From IMG/VR virus record IMGVR_UViG_3300012147_000014, positions 1 through 63,928 of that record: a stretch of DNA of 63,928 nucleotides; one strand, written 5' to 3'. The DNA is from a virus. The notes beneath the pieces are model-generated. The model was not told the DNA's origin and ran no database searches. It saw only the letters and a program-made list of their open reading frames with translations. The first letter of the stretch is position 1, and each line of letters begins with the position of its first letter. Positions 41,093 through 48,658 of the stretch are shown here, one piece after another. A program made the position numbers and the translations under genes.

Positions 41093-42958
41093 TTACTCAC
41101 CTACGTGAGGCGGTGCTAAGAGACCTGCAATCATCGATAGCGCGATAATCATGCGAGTGGTTGATCCGTAGTGATCGTCGGGCCGCATCTGGTGCCAATT
41201 GGTCGTCTGTGACCCGAATCGGTCGACCATTTGCACCCGGCGATACGCGGTGAGTTGCAGCTTGTATTCGTGGAGCTCAAAGGGGTCGGCTCCGCGCGGA
41301 TTTTCAGCCGAACGTGGAGACGGCATTAACCACGGGGAAGAGAGTCCGCGCATGAGCAGCTCCTGTCGTTCGAGCATGACAGCTTTCTTAAACAAATAGA
41401 GCTTAATTGGCGCACTCGCCCTGTAGCGACTGGTGCCGACAAAGGGCTCAAGGAAGCTGATCTGGTAAGGGAGTTTTACTCCGTCGACATTATAGTAATC
41501 GCCCTTATCGCCCATCATGGCTTTCCAGTTATAGGAGCCATCATTCATCAGCCCGCTTTCGACGATGTAGGTCGCCACTTCTTCAGGCACGAAGCGAGCA
41601 TCGATCCCGACCTGCGAGGCGGGCACCCGGTTGTCCTCTTGGATACTCCGGAGTTCAGCGGACGACCAAGCTTTACCCCACGCGACGGCTCGGCTTCCTC
41701 CACCCGGCACTACGTCGCGAACCTCCCAGTAAAAGTGGCGGCCTCCCTTGGCCTGCACATCGATCGCCATAAATCGGCGAGGTTTTGTGTGCTTACGCGA
41801 GTCCATATCCCATGCTCGCATTGCTTGCTCGAAGGGTTCCCATGGCGCGCGCGGATCATAGGGCGACTCACGCTGATCAATGAAACCATCATCGTGCTTG
41901 AACTTGAGCCTGTCTTCCCATGCTAATCCAAGGCTCTCCGTCCAGAAAACTTTGAACGGCTGGTGGTCTCCGACCTCTAGCGCCGCGGTACCCTTGATGA
42001 ACTCTTCGACCATTTCAGTCCACTTAGTCCACCACGGAAGTATTGCATTCCAGTTGTAGGAAGTTCGGTGGCTCGGAGATTTGTCGTTGTGCTCGACCCA
42101 TTGGCCTTGTCTTTGCAGCCGCTTGCGATCGGCGGGCGTGTCTTTCCACCGGTGATCACATTCAGGGTTCCAGCAGTCGTAACGCACGGTGCGGAAAACT
42201 TCTTGAAAATCCCAAGTTCCAGAGGGGCAGGTCGTTTCGTTGCGATCCCACTTCATCCCGCCCGAAACATCCTCGCGACCCCACTCGAGAATATGCTCAT
42301 TGCCGCAGTCAGGGCACGTGAGGTAAAACATGTTCTGGTTCCCGCTCAGGTAACCTCGGTGCAAGTGGTCTTGCTCCATGTCGGGTGTCGAGATAATGAC
42401 TCGCTTATAGTTGGGGTAGGAGCGCGTCCGCTTACTAAACATTTCCAACGCCCCCTTGGGCCAGCTCCGGACTTCATCACCGAAGGTGTATCGATACGGT
42501 GTCTGTTGCAGCGTGTTAGCGTTGTTAGCCGATCCAATGACGAGCTGTGCTCCCGGGAAGTAAACTTCGAGAGTGTTCTTCGCGCCGCGCTCTGTCGGCA
42601 AAGCGTCTTTGGCTGGTTGGCATTTTTCAACCATTGGCCAGAGTCGCCCTTTTGCGAATTTCTTGGCTTCCTGTTCGTTCGAGGTCGCCCACAAAGTCGG
42701 GCCCGGATCCATCGCAATCATGAACAAGAGCATCACCATTACGAGCACGGTCTTGCCGCTTTGTGCGCTACACATGCAGTAAATCTCGTGAATCTCAGGG
42801 TCTTGAAAGTCCTCTAGTATCTTACGCAGCCAGCGGGCGTCTTCGCTGTCCCACGGGGTTCCCTGCGGGGTGTTGGGCATCCGGATATACTTCTCCGCCC
42901 ACTCCCATATTACAACTCGGGCTGGAGGGGAAAGTGCGCTTCGCAAACCCGCCTCCAA
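41093..42958 (-). CDS. Terminase large subunit, GpA family
   Basis: 621 residues. Walker A-like CSAQSGKTVLVMVML and Walker B-like RYTFGDEVRSW, with GpA family stretches YCMCSAQSGKT, LYLTCPDCGNEHILEW-type zinc segment, and a C-terminal nuclease region with FMAIDVQ, VGIDARF, and DHYGSTTRMIIA. The family packages DNA from cos sites. It overlaps the small-subunit gene by 49 nt. Confidence 0.95.
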   Translation of the reverse strand: MEAGLRSALSPPARVVIWEWAEKYIRMPNTPQGTPWDSEDARWLRKILEDFQDPEIHEIYCMCSAQSGKTVLVMVMLLFMIAMDPGPTLWATSNEQEAKKFAKGRLWPMVEKCQPAKDALPTERGAKNTLEVYFPGAQLVIGSANNANTLQQTPYRYTFGDEVRSWPKGALEMFSKRTRSYPNYKRVIISTPDMEQDHLHRGYLSGNQNMFYLTCPDCGNEHILEWGREDVSGGMKWDRNETTCPSGTWDFQEVFRTVRYDCWNPECDHRWKDTPADRKRLQRQGQWVEHNDKSPSHRTSYNWNAILPWWTKWTEMVEEFIKGTAALEVGDHQPFKVFWTESLGLAWEDRLKFKHDDGFIDQRESPYDPRAPWEPFEQAMRAWDMDSRKHTKPRRFMAIDVQAKGGRHFYWEVRDVVPGGGSRAVAWGKAWSSAELRSIQEDNRVPASQVGIDARFVPEEVATYIVESGLMNDGSYNWKAMMGDKGDYYNVDGVKLPYQISFLEPFVGTSRYRASAPIKLYLFKKAVMLERQELLMRGLSSPWLMPSPRSAENPRGADPFELHEYKLQLTAYRRVQMVDRFGSQTTNWHQMRPDDHYGSTTRMIIALSMIAGLLAPPHVGE

Positions 42959-43599
42959 AACTCCCTGCTTGTGCCCAGAGTTTTTTTTTCATCGGGGATC
43001 GAAAGTCCCTCTAGGAGTTCGCGCATCCGCGCATCTAAAATCTTTTCGAGCGCGCCTTGGTCTTGGCCGGCCAGACGCTCGCTATTGCGCTGCGCAAATG
43101 TTAGGCACTCTTGCTTGAGGTCGCCGAACATACCGCCGAGCACTTGGATCACTTCATTGATATTGGCCGAGTCGCCTACGATCCGCTTATACTTCTCTTC
43201 TTTGATTAGCGCATCCATCTCGGCGCCTCGAGCGCGGGCGCTCTTGCCATCCTCCGATGTGTCCTTGAAATCCTTACCTGACGCCTCCATCCATGCTTGC
43301 CATGCGGGCACATTGAATTGCCTTGTCTCATCGCGACCCGGGTTGCCCGTTTCCTTGCTCCAAGTTTGCACGGTTGCTAGATCGCGAGAGAGCCGTATTG
43401 CTAGATTGCGGAAGGTTGGTGCGTGGTCGGCACTAGCGGGAAGCTTGCCGGTTCCTTTGGGGCGTCCGCCTGCGGCCTTCTTGGCCGCCACCTTCTTCGC
43501 GGACTTCTTCGCGGCCTTCTTTACGGTCTTCTTGGCCGCCACCTTCTTCACGGTCTTACTGGCGGGGCGTTTCTGTGCGGGTTTCTTTACGGCCATCAA
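42910..43599 (-). CDS. Putative terminase small subunit with histone H1-like tail
   Basis: 229 residues. The first 45 are almost only Lys and Ala (KKVAAKKTVKKAAKKSAKK), like bacterial histone H1 tails. Then a helix-turn-helix-like segment (LAIRLSRDLATVQTWSKETG) and a C-terminal helical part follow. Position before TerL supports TerS (Nu1-like). The tail is unusual for TerS and may provide sequence-independent DNA binding. Confidence 0.75.
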   Translation of the reverse strand: MMAVKKPAQKRPASKTVKKVAAKKTVKKAAKKSAKKVAAKKAAGGRPKGTGKLPASADHAPTFRNLAIRLSRDLATVQTWSKETGNPGRDETRQFNVPAWQAWMEASGKDFKDTSEDGKSARARGAEMDALIKEEKYKRIVGDSANINEVIQVLGGMFGDLKQECLTFAQRNSERLAGQDQGALEKILDARMRELLEGLSIPDEKKTLGTSREFWRRVCEAHFPLQPEL

Positions 43600-43621
43600 T
43601 TTCAGCCAACCGTCAACCTAT

Positions 43622-43646
43622 GGCTATCATTAAAATAATGATAGCC
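43622..43646. repeat. Palindromic hairpin element, copy 3
   Basis: A perfect 25-bp palindrome, GGCTATCATTA-AAA and its complement, just upstream of the terminase operon start in the divergent region. Confidence 0.85.
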
Positions 43647-43693
43647 GAGTGCGCTCCTGTGCGATTCCTCCAGCATTTCCGCACAGACGTAGA

Positions 43694-43714
43694 GCATCAT
43701 TATTTTAATGATGC
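43694..43714. repeat. Palindromic hairpin element, copy 4
   Basis: GCATCATTA-TTT-TAATGATGC, a perfect 21-bp palindrome. The T-A pair of copies 1-3 is replaced by C-G, keeping pairing. Centre-to-centre distance from copy 3 is 70 bp. Confidence 0.85.
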
Positions 43715-43725
43715 GGAGGTCTCGA

Positions 43726-43755
43726 CTGAATAAGTCACAGCCCTTACCCTTATTG
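43726..43755 (+). promoter_or_regulatory. Repeat family B, copy 1 (promoter- or iteron-like)
   Basis: CTGAATAAGTCACAG…TTACCCTTATTG, 30 bp, 52 bp upstream of the first plus-strand gene. Related to three copies at 45.35-45.63 kb. The conserved positions are TGAATAAGTCAC and TTACCCTTAT. Divergent late promoters may also lie in this 207-bp region. Confidence 0.65.
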
Positions 43756-43806
43756 CGCCGAAGCGTACTATCGGCATAAGTTCAACTACAACCAACCAAG
43801 ACAAAT

Positions 43807-44235
43807 ATGACTGATTCAAATACACCTGAAGGATTCACCCTCGACGAATGGAGAGCCATTCCGCCCGCCCAACGGCTGCACCTCTACCTTTCCGGGGAGA
43901 TGGCCGACGACCCCCCCGAGGGCTTCGACGGCGAGAGCCCTTTCACCGTTGCGCCGTACGCTGGCATGGTGATCGACCCCAAAACCTTGTCGCTAGATTT
44001 GCAGCGGGTAATCCTAGAAGCCAACGCGGTTCTAGCTGGCTCCCCGTGGTCATCTGCGTGGAAGGCTAGCGATCCCGATTGCCCACGGCACTACCGCGCG
44101 CCGGGCGACGGCGGACTAACGATCGGCGAGGTCGACGATTTTTGCAGCGGGGCAGCCACGTGGTATCGCCTGGCGGATGGGCTCGATGTGAATTTGCACT
44201 ACGGGCAAGGAGGGTTCGAGATTGAGGTGATTTAA
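43807..44235 (+). CDS. Hypothetical protein, 142 aa
   Basis: First gene of the plus-strand operon. 142 acidic residues beginning MTDSNTPEGFTLDEWRAIP and ending in LHYGQGGFEIEVI, a C-terminal pattern (GQGG-aromatic-E) that recurs in the 62-residue protein at 53.9 kb. No family known. Confidence 0.6.
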   Translation: MTDSNTPEGFTLDEWRAIPPAQRLHLYLSGEMADDPPEGFDGESPFTVAPYAGMVIDPKTLSLDLQRVILEANAVLAGSPWSSAWKASDPDCPRHYRAPGDGGLTIGEVDDFCSGAATWYRLADGLDVNLHYGQGGFEIEVI

Positions 44236-44460
44236 TTTTGCAACGGGCGGTCTGACTTGGCCGGTTCTAACGTTCAATACTTAGTTATGTATAACTATGT
44301 TTAAAAACGTGTATTTGTTGCGAATAAGTCACTTATACTTGGCGGAATTTCAAATCTAGTCTATTTTAAGCGCCTATGGTTCGTGCTCAAAATTTCAGTT
44401 TTTTAAAGGTTCAAGTCTTGAATCTTTCTGAAAATTTGCGCGAATCTATAAAAGGCAAAT
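44236..44460 (+). promoter_or_regulatory. AT-rich control region with two palindromes
   Basis: A 225-bp AT-rich region. It holds palindrome TAGTTAT-GT-ATAACTA (about 44283-44298), a partial family B repeat (GAATAAGTCAC, about 44322-44332) and palindrome TTCAAG-T-CTTGAA (44410-44422). The last resembles TTCAAAC-G-GTTTGAA at 45644. These are candidate operator sites for the next gene, whose ribosome site is AAAAGGCAAAT. Confidence 0.5.
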
Positions 44461-45360
44461 ATGAAAAATAACAAAAAAGTAACTAGTTATAGTGAGCGCG
44501 CGCAAATCTCAAAGTCAGTCGTACGCGCGTACAGGCAAATCAAATTCACTCCAGCGCCGGCCTTCAAGGCCTTTGCGCTCGCGGATGAATCGTTCGGAAA
44601 ACTTGCGTTTTCCTCTATTCCTTCGCGCGAATATCAAATGCAGAGCGACGTTGACGCAATCGCCTTTGCGCTAGCCTATCGTGTACAAGCTCATTTTCTC
44701 AAAACTCGTTTAGGCTGGAGTAGTGAACAAGTTCGGACTATGGAGAAAGCGAGCAAGACGAAAGCTGGAGCTTTTTCAGTAAAGGGGAAACGCTTTCTGC
44801 AGAGTCATTTACCTGCCCACAAGTCAGTTTCTCTTTACGATGAAAAGGGTAGGCTTTCAATATCTCCAGACTCTATCGAAGAAGCGGCACTCTCAGCGCG
44901 CGCCGTTCTTATAGCGTGCTGGAGTTTGAGAGATGAAAACGGAAAATTTCCCCTCGAGACTTTGGAAAATGGTAAAGTATTTTGCCCGGCCATTCGTCAA
45001 GCAAACAAAGCGGCGCGAATTGCGTTCAATCGTGAATGTGAAAGCGCTTTGCCTGAGTTTGAAACCGAGTCAATGGGATACTTGCCTGCAGGTCTCACTG
45101 ATTCGCCAGATAGAGAAGCTTTGCGAGTCTATGCGAAATCTATTCGCGAAATTCGCGCGTATTGGAAAGCGAGCGAATCGAGAAAGGCAAAGGCGGGGAA
45201 AAACGCTGATCTTTCACGGTTGCGCGAGATCGCATCTCACTCACTTGGGATTGCGTCAATTCGCCCTATTCAGTCCGCAAGCTACAGAAAAGGCCTGCAG
45301 CGTTTGCGTGAACGTCTCGAGCAAGGTTCAATGATAAGAAGCTTTCAAGTTTCTGAATAA
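44461..45360 (+). CDS. Hypothetical protein, 299 aa, AT-richer than neighbours
   Basis: 299 mostly helical, basic residues without a recognised family (segments FALADESFGKLAFSS and SARAVLIACWSLRDENGKF). The coding sequence is visibly richer in A and T than flanking genes, suggesting separate acquisition. It is flanked by its own control region and by a terminator, so it is a monocistronic unit. Confidence 0.6.
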   Translation: MKNNKKVTSYSERAQISKSVVRAYRQIKFTPAPAFKAFALADESFGKLAFSSIPSREYQMQSDVDAIAFALAYRVQAHFLKTRLGWSSEQVRTMEKASKTKAGAFSVKGKRFLQSHLPAHKSVSLYDEKGRLSISPDSIEEAALSARAVLIACWSLRDENGKFPLETLENGKVFCPAIRQANKAARIAFNRECESALPEFETESMGYLPAGLTDSPDREALRVYAKSIREIRAYWKASESRKAKAGKNADLSRLREIASHSLGIASIRPIQSASYRKGLQRLRERLEQGSMIRSFQVSE

Positions 45361-45382
45361 GTCACAAGCTTTACCCTTATAT
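45353..45382 (+). promoter_or_regulatory. Repeat family B, copy 2
   Basis: CTGAATAAGTCACAAGC…TTACCCTTATAT. It covers the stop codon of the preceding gene and lies 1 bp before a terminator hairpin. Confidence 0.65.
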
Positions 45383-45383
45383 C

Positions 45384-45415
45384 GAGCCCGCATTCTTATG
45401 AATGCGGGCTCTTTT
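45384..45415 (+). terminator. Rho-independent terminator
   Basis: Perfect 12-bp stem GAGCCCGCATTC / GAATGCGGGCTC with TTAT loop and TTTT tail. It ends the 299-residue gene and would also end any RNA started from repeat B copy 2. Confidence 0.9.
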
Positions 45416-45451
45416 ATGCACGCTTTCTTAGCGCGCAAGGGAAGGCAGTTT

Positions 45452-45481
45452 CTGAATAAGTCACAAGCTTTACCCTTATAT
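45452..45481 (+). promoter_or_regulatory. Repeat family B, copy 3
   Basis: Same 30-bp sequence as copy 2 except for the final base or two. It is followed at once by the structured segment called below. Confidence 0.65.
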
Positions 45482-45482
45482 T

Positions 45483-45559
45483 GGGCAATGAAGTGAAAGC
45501 ACTTGATAGCCCACTGGCAAGCGCCAGCTCCGATGCGAGCTAGGCCGCCAAGGTTTTTT
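45483..45559 (+). ncRNA. Putative small structured RNA
   Basis: A gene-free segment beginning 2 bp after repeat B copy 3. It can fold as GGGC…GCCC enclosing AAGTG-AAAG-CACTT, then CTGGC-AAGC-GCCAG, then AGCTC-CGATGC-GAGCT, and it ends in TTTTTT. The combination of upstream conserved element, hairpins and T-run suggests a roughly 77-nt small RNA. No known family recognised. Confidence 0.45.
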
Positions 45560-45590
45560 GAATCTATCATTAAAATAATGATAGATTCAA
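45558..45590. repeat. Palindromic hairpin element, copy 5 (33 bp)
   Basis: The longest copy: 15-bp perfect arms beginning TTGAATCTATCATTA with AAA centre. The outer bases (TTGAATC/GATTCAA) are unlike those of other copies yet fully complementary. Confidence 0.9.
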
Positions 45591-45603
45591 GGCAAGCCAC
45601 TGA

Positions 45604-45658
45604 CTGAATAAGTCACAAGCTTTACCCTTATACTGAGCAATGGTTCAAACGGTTTGAA
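45604..45658 (+). promoter_or_regulatory. Repeat family B copy 4 and palindrome upstream of the EA-repeat gene
   Basis: Repeat B (45604-45633) is followed by a perfect 15-bp palindrome TTCAAAC-G-GTTTGAA (45644-45658), then the ribosome site AAAGGAAAAT and ATG 45689. The arrangement suggests a promoter with an operator near or just after the start site. Confidence 0.6.
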
Positions 45659-45688
45659 TCATTCAAAATAACAAGACAAAGGAAAATT

Positions 45689-46564
45689 ATGTCGAATAAA
45701 CTAATATCCGTAGAAGAGCTTAGCTCCGGAACCCGCAAAGAAATCGTCTCGACTGCCGTTACGGCATTTGAGACTGGCCGCAAGGCCTATGTTGTCGCCG
45801 GCAAGGCGTGTGTAGCCCTGGCTTCCGTTTTGCGCGGAAAAGAGACTGTTTATGGCTTGCTTGAAAAAGCAGGACTTTCCAAGTCTCAAATCGCCAACGG
45901 CCGTCAAATAGCGATGGTCTACGAGACCTACGTCGCGACCGGAAAAATGACTGAGGTGGAGTTTGATAATTCCATCAATTACGGTCTCGCCGTGTCGTTG
46001 AACAAGCTCACGGCGAAAAACGCGACCATGGCGGAAGCCTACCTAGGCGAGCCCGAAGAGTGGAAGTCGCTCGCCGATACGGGAATGACAACCCAAGCGC
46101 ACAGCGATTTCCTCGTATCAGAAGCCAAAGCTAAGGCTGAGACCGATGCAAAGATCCATGCCGCGAAAGTTAAAGCGGAAGCTGAGAAGCTGAACGCTGA
46201 GGCTGAACCCGAAGCCGAAGCCGAAGCGGAAGTCGCGGTCGAGGCCGAAGCGGAGGCCGAAGCGGAAGCCGAAGCGGAAGCCGAAGCGGAGGTCGCGGTC
46301 GAGGCGGAAGCGGAAACGGAAGTCGAACCCGAAACGAAAGCAAAGGCCACAAAGCCGGACACTGCTCCAGTTCCAATGCCGAAACTCCCCATGCTTCGCA
46401 ATTCCCTCAACAAGCTTGAGGCACTCGCGACCGAAATCGCGATGGAGCAGCCCGGTCACGCGAATGAGGCCCTTGCCCTAGTCGACCAGTACCTCACGGC
46501 GATCAAGTCTACACTCGAAGTGGTCGCGACTAGCGAAGCTCAGCTCGAAAGTGTAAACTTCTAA
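45689..46564 (+). CDS. Protein with Glu-Ala repeat linker, 291 aa
   Basis: Three parts. Residues 1-150 are helical with a possible HTH (EKAGLSKSQIANGRQI). Residues about 150-225 are an extended Glu/Ala repeat (EAEAEAEAEVAVEAEAEAE) made by near-repeat GAAGCC/GAGGCC codons. Residues 235-291 form a conserved-looking helical tail. It could be a DNA-binding protein with an acidic spacer. It has its own control region and terminator. Confidence 0.65.
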   Translation: MSNKLISVEELSSGTRKEIVSTAVTAFETGRKAYVVAGKACVALASVLRGKETVYGLLEKAGLSKSQIANGRQIAMVYETYVATGKMTEVEFDNSINYGLAVSLNKLTAKNATMAEAYLGEPEEWKSLADTGMTTQAHSDFLVSEAKAKAETDAKIHAAKVKAEAEKLNAEAEPEAEAEAEVAVEAEAEAEAEAEAEAEAEVAVEAEAETEVEPETKAKATKPDTAPVPMPKLPMLRNSLNKLEALATEIAMEQPGHANEALALVDQYLTAIKSTLEVVATSEAQLESVNF

Positions 46565-46582
46565 GCCGAGCAAGATTCAACC

Positions 46583-46614
46583 AGCCCGCACCTTCACCGG
46601 TGCGGGCTTTTTTT
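46583..46614 (+). terminator. Rho-independent terminator
   Basis: Stem AGCCCGCACC / GGTGCGGGCT with a 6-nt loop and seven T residues, 19 bp after the EA-repeat gene. Confidence 0.92.
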
Positions 46615-46707
46615 GTATTCAATTGGAGAGCCGTTGCATTTCTGAGCCGCTGCGACTTGTCCTCGGTATCCGCTGTCGCGGGTGCCCCAAACGATCGCTC
46701 AAACCCT

Positions 46708-46730
46708 GCTATCATTATTCTAATGATAGC
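46708..46730. repeat. Palindromic hairpin element, copy 6
   Basis: GCTATCATTA-TTC-TAATGATAGC, the only copy with a centre other than AAA or TTT, 27 bp upstream of the next start codon. Confidence 0.85.
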
Positions 46731-46757
46731 TCACATAAACAAAACGAAAGGCAAATT

Positions 46758-46940
46758 ATGAATGTATCTATTAAAGGTAAAAAGATCATTATCGAGGCTG
46801 ATGTCACTGAAATCCCGCAACTCAGCAAGTCTGGGAAAACGCGCATCGTTGCGTCCAGCGGTGGCAACATTACCACTCAGGTCTTAGTCGATGGCAAGCC
46901 CGTGACCGTAGGTTTCAATGCCTACATCAAGGCTACATAG
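46758..46940 (+). CDS. Small beta-rich protein, 60 aa
   Basis: 60 residues from ATG 46758, preceded by GAAAGGCAAATT. Alternating strands (VSIKGKKIIIEADVTEIPQ; TQVLVDGKPVTVGFNAYI) suggest a compact beta domain. Upstream in-frame codons back to 46623 cross a hairpin element and lack coding character. Function unknown. Confidence 0.6.
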   Translation: MNVSIKGKKIIIEADVTEIPQLSKSGKTRIVASSGGNITTQVLVDGKPVTVGFNAYIKAT

Positions 46941-47240
46941 GCCACCTATTTCTAGCTCCCGTCGTACGGCAGGAGCCGCAACGGAGGACGCTTCGCGAGA
47001 AGCCAGTCTGTCTGCTCATTAACCATCAACCGAGTAGCGAAGCTCTGTAGTCTGAGTCCGGAAGAATCCCGTGGAACCTGCTGCCATGTGGTAGTCAGGT
47101 GAATGCCGTGGCCTAGCTTCCTTTCAGCACAACTTCGCTACTCACTCACTTTCACGCACAGGCAATGGGCGAAATGGCCGGAGGATAATAGCCCTCCTTG
47201 AGACTCGCCGCCTCTCTGTGCGTATATCTCACGCTCATGC
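46941..47240 (+). ncRNA. Gene-free region with nested RNA structures
   Basis: 356 bp without a gene (to 47296). Three foldable units are seen: a hairpin GCTCC…GGAGC (about 46955-46976), an 11-bp stem GAGTAGCGAAG (47032-47042) with CTTCGCTACTC (47133-47143) enclosing a 10-bp hairpin ACCTGCTGCC/GGTAGtCAGGT, and an 8-bp stem ACGCACAG (47154-47161) with CTGTGCGT (47216-47223) enclosing GGAGG/CCTCC. This suggests one or two structured RNAs. No known RNA family or tRNA was recognised. Confidence 0.5.
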
Positions 47241-47244
47241 TTCT

Positions 47245-47261
47245 ATCATTATTTTAATGAT
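47245..47261. repeat. Palindromic hairpin element, copy 7
   Basis: Core ATCATTA-TTT-TAATGAT, 35 bp upstream of the next start codon. The arms do not extend beyond the 17-bp core. Confidence 0.8.
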
Positions 47262-47296
47262 GGGGCGCACTAAGCAAAACCAACGAAAGGCAAATC

Positions 47297-47485
47297 ATGA
47301 ATGTTCTACCATATTTAAAAGTAATCTGGGTCGCCGGTGGCGTGACCTTTTTTCCGCTCAACTTCTGGAGCGTTGCTGAAGTCGAAGACAGTATCAACCC
47401 CGACGATGTGGCGGAAGTTCAATACGTCAAGATGGGCGCAGTCGAAGTGGATATTGAAAACGAAATGTCGGGGGAGGACGCTTAG
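47297..47485 (+). CDS. Small acidic protein, 62 aa
   Basis: 62 residues, ribosome site GAAAGGCAAATC. A hydrophobic N-terminal half (VLPYLKVIWVAGGVTFFPL) and an acidic C-terminal half. Two bp separate its stop from the next gene. Function unknown. Confidence 0.55.
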   Translation: MNVLPYLKVIWVAGGVTFFPLNFWSVAEVEDSINPDDVAEVQYVKMGAVEVDIENEMSGEDA

Positions 47486-47487
47486 CC

Positions 47488-47868
47488 ATGAGCAACAAAT
47501 ACTCAATCATACACGACAACGTGCTGCTCGACCCGAAAAAGGTAGAGAAGCTTTTCTCTGAAGTGAGCAACCCGCGCGACTACATGGCCGGGCTGCTTAC
47601 GATGGTCTTCCCCGATCTGGAAAAGATCGCCCGCATCGAAGACTATCCGCACGTAAACACTAAGACCACGCAGTGGCTCTTCCGTCTCTGCGTCGAGGCC
47701 GACAAGCGAATCCAAAACGAAGTGTTGAAGCTTCCGTGGCTCTCATCCGAGCGATGGATGGAGGGCGGCTACTGGCTTAACAATGGGTTCTCTACCGACA
47801 ACACCCTCGACGATTATGTCGTGAGCCCGTGCGCCGTCACCTACAAACACTCGGAGGCCGTCGCCTAA
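47488..47868 (+). CDS. Hypothetical protein, 126 aa
   Basis: 126 helical residues (NPRDYMAGLLTMVFPDLEK; WLFRLCVEADKRIQNEVLK) with no recognised family. Its stop is followed directly by an ATG of a short membrane-like frame that overlaps radC; that frame is not called. Confidence 0.6.
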   Translation: MSNKYSIIHDNVLLDPKKVEKLFSEVSNPRDYMAGLLTMVFPDLEKIARIEDYPHVNTKTTQWLFRLCVEADKRIQNEVLKLPWLSSERWMEGGYWLNNGFSTDNTLDDYVVSPCAVTYKHSEAVA

Positions 47869-47952
47869 TGGGCTACGTCCCTACTCCCTTTGAGGCCGTC
47901 GCTTGGGTGGTCTTCCTAATGCCCGCTGCGCTCGCGGGCTTCTTCTTCATCC

Positions 47953-48621
47953 GTGCAACTTTTTATGAAAAATTATCTTATCCAAGAGGTTCAAGAGCGT
48001 TCGGCGCTCTACGGCTCACAAACACTCTCCGACCGCGAATTGCTGGCGCTTATCATCGGCAATCTCCCCGTCGCGACTGCCTTGCTCGACATGGGCGAGA
48101 GCCTAAACAAAATATCGAAGTGGAGCCTTGAAGAGCTTTGCTTCGTGCCGGGTATCAGTAAAGCCACCGCGTCGAAACTTATGGCGAGCTTTTCATTGTT
48201 CGCCCGTAGCGCTCCACTTGACCGTGGATGCTTCACTACTCCAGATGCAGTCTCCCGCTACATGCACCCATTGACCGCCCCTCTGACGGTCGAAAAATTC
48301 TGGGTGCTCTGCCTTGATCGTAAAAATCGGCTGCTCAAGCGTGTCGAGATCAGCAGTGGCACTGCGACCAGTTGCTTGGTTCATCCCCGCGAAGCATTCC
48401 GCGCTGCCATCCTGCATACCGCTACCGCGATCATTGCGGTGCATAACCACCCAAGCGGCGACCCTGCGCCGAGCCGTGCCGACATGCAAGTAACGAGACA
48501 ACTCCGTGAGGCTTCCAAGATTATCGGCGTTGACCTCGATGATCACATTATTATGGGCGAGCGCGAGTTAGACCCGCTTGGAATCGGTTACTACTCATTT
48601 AGCGAGGCGGGGCTCATTTGA
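47953..48621 (+). CDS. radC: RadC-like JAB/MPN domain protein
   Basis: 222 residues (218 from Met5 at 47965). The N-terminal helix-hairpin-helix region is LCFVPGISKATASKLMASF. The JAMM metal motif is intact: HNHPSGDPAPSRAD with upstream Glu in HPREAFRAA. RadC family proteins occur in phages and mobile elements and are thought to act on DNA repair or recombination intermediates, but the activity is unsettled. Confidence 0.9.
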   Translation: MQLFMKNYLIQEVQERSALYGSQTLSDRELLALIIGNLPVATALLDMGESLNKISKWSLEELCFVPGISKATASKLMASFSLFARSAPLDRGCFTTPDAVSRYMHPLTAPLTVEKFWVLCLDRKNRLLKRVEISSGTATSCLVHPREAFRAAILHTATAIIAVHNHPSGDPAPSRADMQVTRQLREASKIIGVDLDDHIIMGERELDPLGIGYYSFSEAGLI

Positions 48622-48658
48622 GCTCGGCTCCACCAACAACCACAAATCAAAGGAAACC

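Noticed and set aside
45353-45633. CRISPR-like spaced repeats
   Set aside because: The three B repeats have unequal spacing, and the intervals hold a terminator, hairpins and a putative RNA rather than spacers of uniform length.
47868-48131. Membrane-like frame overlapping radC
   Set aside because: Only the first 30 residues look protein-like, and the rest runs through radC in another frame.
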